Assembly: GCA_025506515.1 (NCBI GenBank)
Contig: CM046447.1
Span: forward strand, 92,524,032-92,588,031
DNA length: 64,000 nucleotides
Source of the DNA: Flaveria trinervia
Lineage: Eukaryota > Streptophyta > Magnoliopsida > Asterales > Asteraceae
Direction of reading: 5' to 3'
The notes beneath the pieces were generated by a model. That model searched no databases. It saw nothing but the letters and a program-made list of their open reading frames with translations, and was not told where the DNA came from. Below are positions 60,815-64,000 of the stretch, in pieces (the first letter of the stretch is position 1; the number at the start of each line of letters is the position of its first letter). Both the position numbers and the translations under genes were made by a program.

Positions 60815-62007
60815 TACGAGCTATCAGATATTACATTCTATATGAGTGGGATCCTAAAACGATCTGGTGTTTAAAAACTATAAGATAGCCATTAATATAG
60901 TTAAGTTTGACCTCACTTAGAGTGTTCACAATGAATTTGATAAAGCCTCTCTTATCCTTTTAACAGTGAGTGAACTTAAAAAAATTATTCACATCTTATT
61001 TTTTATCTTTATACTTTATCTATATATTTTTAAAGAAAACTAAAGAGAGGCCTTATATTCAATGAAAACCGAAGTAAGTCCATATTTTATAAAAATAAGG
61101 AATGAGGCGTGAGAAAGTTTTAAATATGAGAGATAAAATTATGAAGTGATGATTTTTAATTAAATTACAAAGATAAGATAAAATACCCACCGTGAGTTTA
61201 AGAGAAAATATATAATCCGTTTATAAACATAACTCATACGTTAATTTGTTGTTGGTGTTATAAGAAATAAATAATACATGTCAGTTTATTATAATGAAAA
61301 GTCTTACACGTTAAGATATCCATAGTGGGGTGTAATGGATGCGTCAAATCGGCCTATTATGTTCAAAATACTGCTCACTAGGCGTGATGGGTAAATCTGA
61401 TGGTGGTCACGCAAAGAGGCAAGAGAATGTATATAAATTTTTTATTTTTTACCAACCCCAATACTACACATAATCTTTCAATTAAGCCTCATGAATCACT
61501 CGTTATACACACTTATCACTATTGCACCACTACTTATATGACGATTATCTTTTAGTTAAGCCTCATGAATCACTCATTATTTACAATTATCACTATGCAC
61601 CACTACTTACACGACACATGTATGAATAACTAAAAGGGTGCCCACAAAATGAGACGAGATAACATTTTACACCCGACACGAGTTTCTAGTTCTTGTTATT
61701 CTTATAGCAATTTCACAAAAGTTTATTGTATTTTTTCTAAACTAAAATTTATAGACTAAATAAATGAATTTTGCATGACGATTTGTACATTTATGCATTA
61801 ACTTATTGTAACTTACAAAATACATATTGGTTTAGCAAAAAATTTACACCAAAAGTTTAAAAACATACACATTTATAATTGTAGTATCAAAAAGTTTTTA
61901 AACATGATAGATTGATATAACAGAAATCTTAAACCAATTAATTTTTTTTTTTGGTTTATGAATAGATAATGTAAAGTTTTATGTAATTTATAGTAATTAT
62001 AAGATTA
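60815..62007. other. Spacer between Helitrons
   Basis: AT-rich; 61310-61440 is GC-richer without a frame. Holds the 74-bp duplication at 61471-61618. No gene. Confidence 0.45.
61471..61618. repeat. 74-bp tandem duplication
   Basis: Two units starting at about 61471 and 61545 share TTAAGCCTCATGAATCACTC, TTATCACTAT and GCACCACTACTTA. Confidence 0.85.
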
Positions 62008-62483
62008 CTAGCTTTAGTAAACTCGTGTATTACACGAGTTGAATAAATTAAATATTAATATAATAAATTTGATAATTATAAATGATATTTTAAGATATGA
62101 TATAACTTAAATTACATATGAGAAATGACTATAAATAATAAAACAATGATATCAACTTTTTAAAATATTATTTTTAAGTTTTTTAAATAAATATTTTGTT
62201 TTAAAACAAACCGTATAAAATACATTTTAAAAAAAAAATTCTTATTACAACTCCCGAATTTTCTTAATTTTTTTTTTAAAAAAATGACTTTTTAAAAGTA
62301 TTAATTTATTTAGAAAATAAACTTAATAAATAAATTTATTTTTAATTTATTAAATATTAAAAAGTATTAAATAATATTATTAGTAATTAAATTAATTATT
62401 AGAGAGACGGGAAAATTTTGGTGAGTAGGATTGTGATGATGACATATGACACTCACATATACTATTTTATTAGAATAAGAAGA
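62008..62483 (-). mobile_element. Non-autonomous Helitron, minus strand (476 bp)
   Basis: Minus strand starts TCTTCTTATTCTAATAAAA at 62483 (host A from T62484) and ends with hairpin ACTCGTGTAATACACGAGT then TTACTAAAGCTAG at 62008 before host T. Closely similar along its length to 60336-60814, so both are copies of one family. Confidence 0.85.
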
Positions 62484-63097
62484 TAAAAAATTATGTAACT
62501 ATTTGTAAGGGGGTAATTATAAATAATGTTAAAATATTATTTCACATTTAAAAATGATTATACCTTATGTATTAAATAAATAAATAATTTTAATTTAATA
62601 ATATCTTAAAATATCATTCTCATATACATAAAATCATTATTCGTTACTAACTTACTATGCCTCACTTGTTACGTATTATCTTACATTATAATAAATTAGA
62701 ATTTAAAAAAATCAAGATGTCCTTTTGGATTCTCATTTATTATCTAGAATATGACGTGAAACTAATAGCCATAAATGCCTTCCAATCCCATCCAACTATA
62801 AATGCACTTCAAATAATTCATCAATATTAATTTTAGTTCTTTGTTTTTCTATTATTAGACGTCATATTTTTTTTTTCACTTTTACAGTTTCAAGCATTGC
62901 TCTTGTTTTGACGTATTATATCTTCGTAAAACGACAAAATTAATATGTTTAGACTTTTTTGTGCGTAAAATGTTTTAAGAAATACCAAAAAATATATATC
63001 ATAAAATACAATCCAAACTCTAAGGAATCTTGTCAAGATACATGTTCTTTTCTTATACGTTTTTATAAGAAAAATAGATAACTAAAAGAATTAAGCT
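62484..63097. other. AT-rich spacer
   Basis: No supported feature. Confidence 0.4.
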
Positions 63098-63142
63098 TCT
63101 CTGTCTCACACACACACATATATATATATATATAATATATAT

Positions 63143-63221
<79 letters not shown>

Positions 63222-63335
63222 CATACATATACATATATATACATATACATATATATAAATACATATATATATACATATACATATATATAAATACATATAT
63301 ATATATACATATATATGTATGTATGTATATTATGT
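63098..63335. repeat. (AT)n / (ATATAC)n microsatellite
   Basis: A short CA run, then long TATATA blocks with ATACAT and TATGTATG variants. Minus-strand open frames across it encode only Ile-Tyr repeats and are artefacts. Confidence 0.95.
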
Positions 63336-64000
63336 TTTGTTAACCAAATTATATATCATATACAGTGGTGCGGGTTATGTTGAATAAAAATACATTTAAA
63401 GTTAGAATGATGAATCTTTAATTGGTGTTTTCCCGTTTATGAAAGGTTGATACAAAATTGTGGTGTAAATTAGTGTAAGTAACACTGTTCAAAAAGTATA
63501 AATATCATCTACAGATTAATAATTTTATAATTGCATATTAAATTCAACCTATGGTCCTGGTGTTTTCTTCCATAGTCTCCTTTAATACACTAAATAATGG
63601 AAAGCAATGCATGTGAAAGTATAGGAAAAACGAGTAAAAGTACAATAGAAGCATTAAAATCGAAATTAAACACCATCTTGGACTTAAAGTTCTTATTAGA
63701 ACCTTGTTTTTTCTTTCTAAAATTCAGTTTTAAAGTCACATTCGTACTAAATATATATGATTATGAGATAAATAGACGGTTTTTGATATATAGTAGCTTA
63801 CATCATTAAGCTATTGGAAAATTAAAAACCCTAGAAACCGACACATTTCTTACAAGTTACAACACACTTGCAATGGTTTTCAAACCTCAAACGATTGCTA
63901 TGGTCGGAGAAAAAACAAAAAAAGATCACAACTGATTTGGTTTTTTAAAAGAGAGGTGGATCTTGTAGCGAGGAATTCACCAAATCAAGAATGTTATTCC
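63336..64000. other. AT-rich window end
   Basis: A 70-codon open frame at 63597-63809 has no recognisable domain. Nothing else supported. Confidence 0.4.

Noticed and set aside
63053..63310. Minus-strand frames of Ile/Tyr repeats
   Set aside because: Translation of the AT microsatellite.

Overview
The window is nuclear DNA of a flowering plant, most likely a eudicot. The evidence is spliced genes with GT/AG introns, AT-rich intergenic DNA, LTR retrotransposons primed by initiator tRNA-Met, a nuclear-type tRNA-Ala gene, and plant-typical proteins (GNOM-family ARF-GEF, VTI1 SNARE, pectinesterase, SPX protein, RCI2/Pmp3). I did not place the species.

Layout: 1-13907 is a nest of retrotransposons. 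A Ty3/gypsy element with 2.49-kb LTRs (its 5' LTR cut by the window edge) and a short Ty1/copia element (8896-13517, 5-bp target duplication) both sit in the gag of an older minus-strand copia element. A long foldback follows at 14711-15260. A GNOM/GNL1-type ARF-GEF gene occupies 16917-22756. Then come two TIR elements with Mutator-like target duplications: 23455-25386, which carries an alpha/beta-hydrolase gene fragment and a nested Tourist-like element, and 25493-30385, which is filled by a truncated minus-strand gypsy element. A LINE tail lies at about 31090-31990. Four ordinary loci follow: a VTI1-type SNARE (32983-35030, +), tRNA-Ala(UGC) (36097-36169, +), a pectinesterase (36576-38398, -) and an SPX4-like gene (39925-42836, -). 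From 43 kb on there is a third Mutator-like element (48305-49406), an RCI2/Pmp3 gene (50509-50779, +), a hAT-type MITE, four Helitrons, one solo LTR with a perfect target duplication and simple repeats, in otherwise featureless AT-rich DNA.

The genes are unrelated housekeeping or stress loci, not a pathway: vesicle traffic (ARF-GEF, VTI1), wall pectin, phosphate sensing and membrane potential. No novel gene system was found. The strongest observations are: (i) the conserved ARF-GEF has twelve frameshifts, all base losses, mostly in homopolymers, with similar lesions in VTI1 and possibly the pectinesterase, which points to uncorrected consensus errors rather than pseudogenes; (ii) a Pack-MULE-like element with a captured esterase fragment; (iii) two Helitrons inserted exactly end to end; (iv) a degenerate minisatellite inside a gypsy LTR. 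Clade names for transposons are inferences from motifs; boundaries backed by target duplications are the most reliable.
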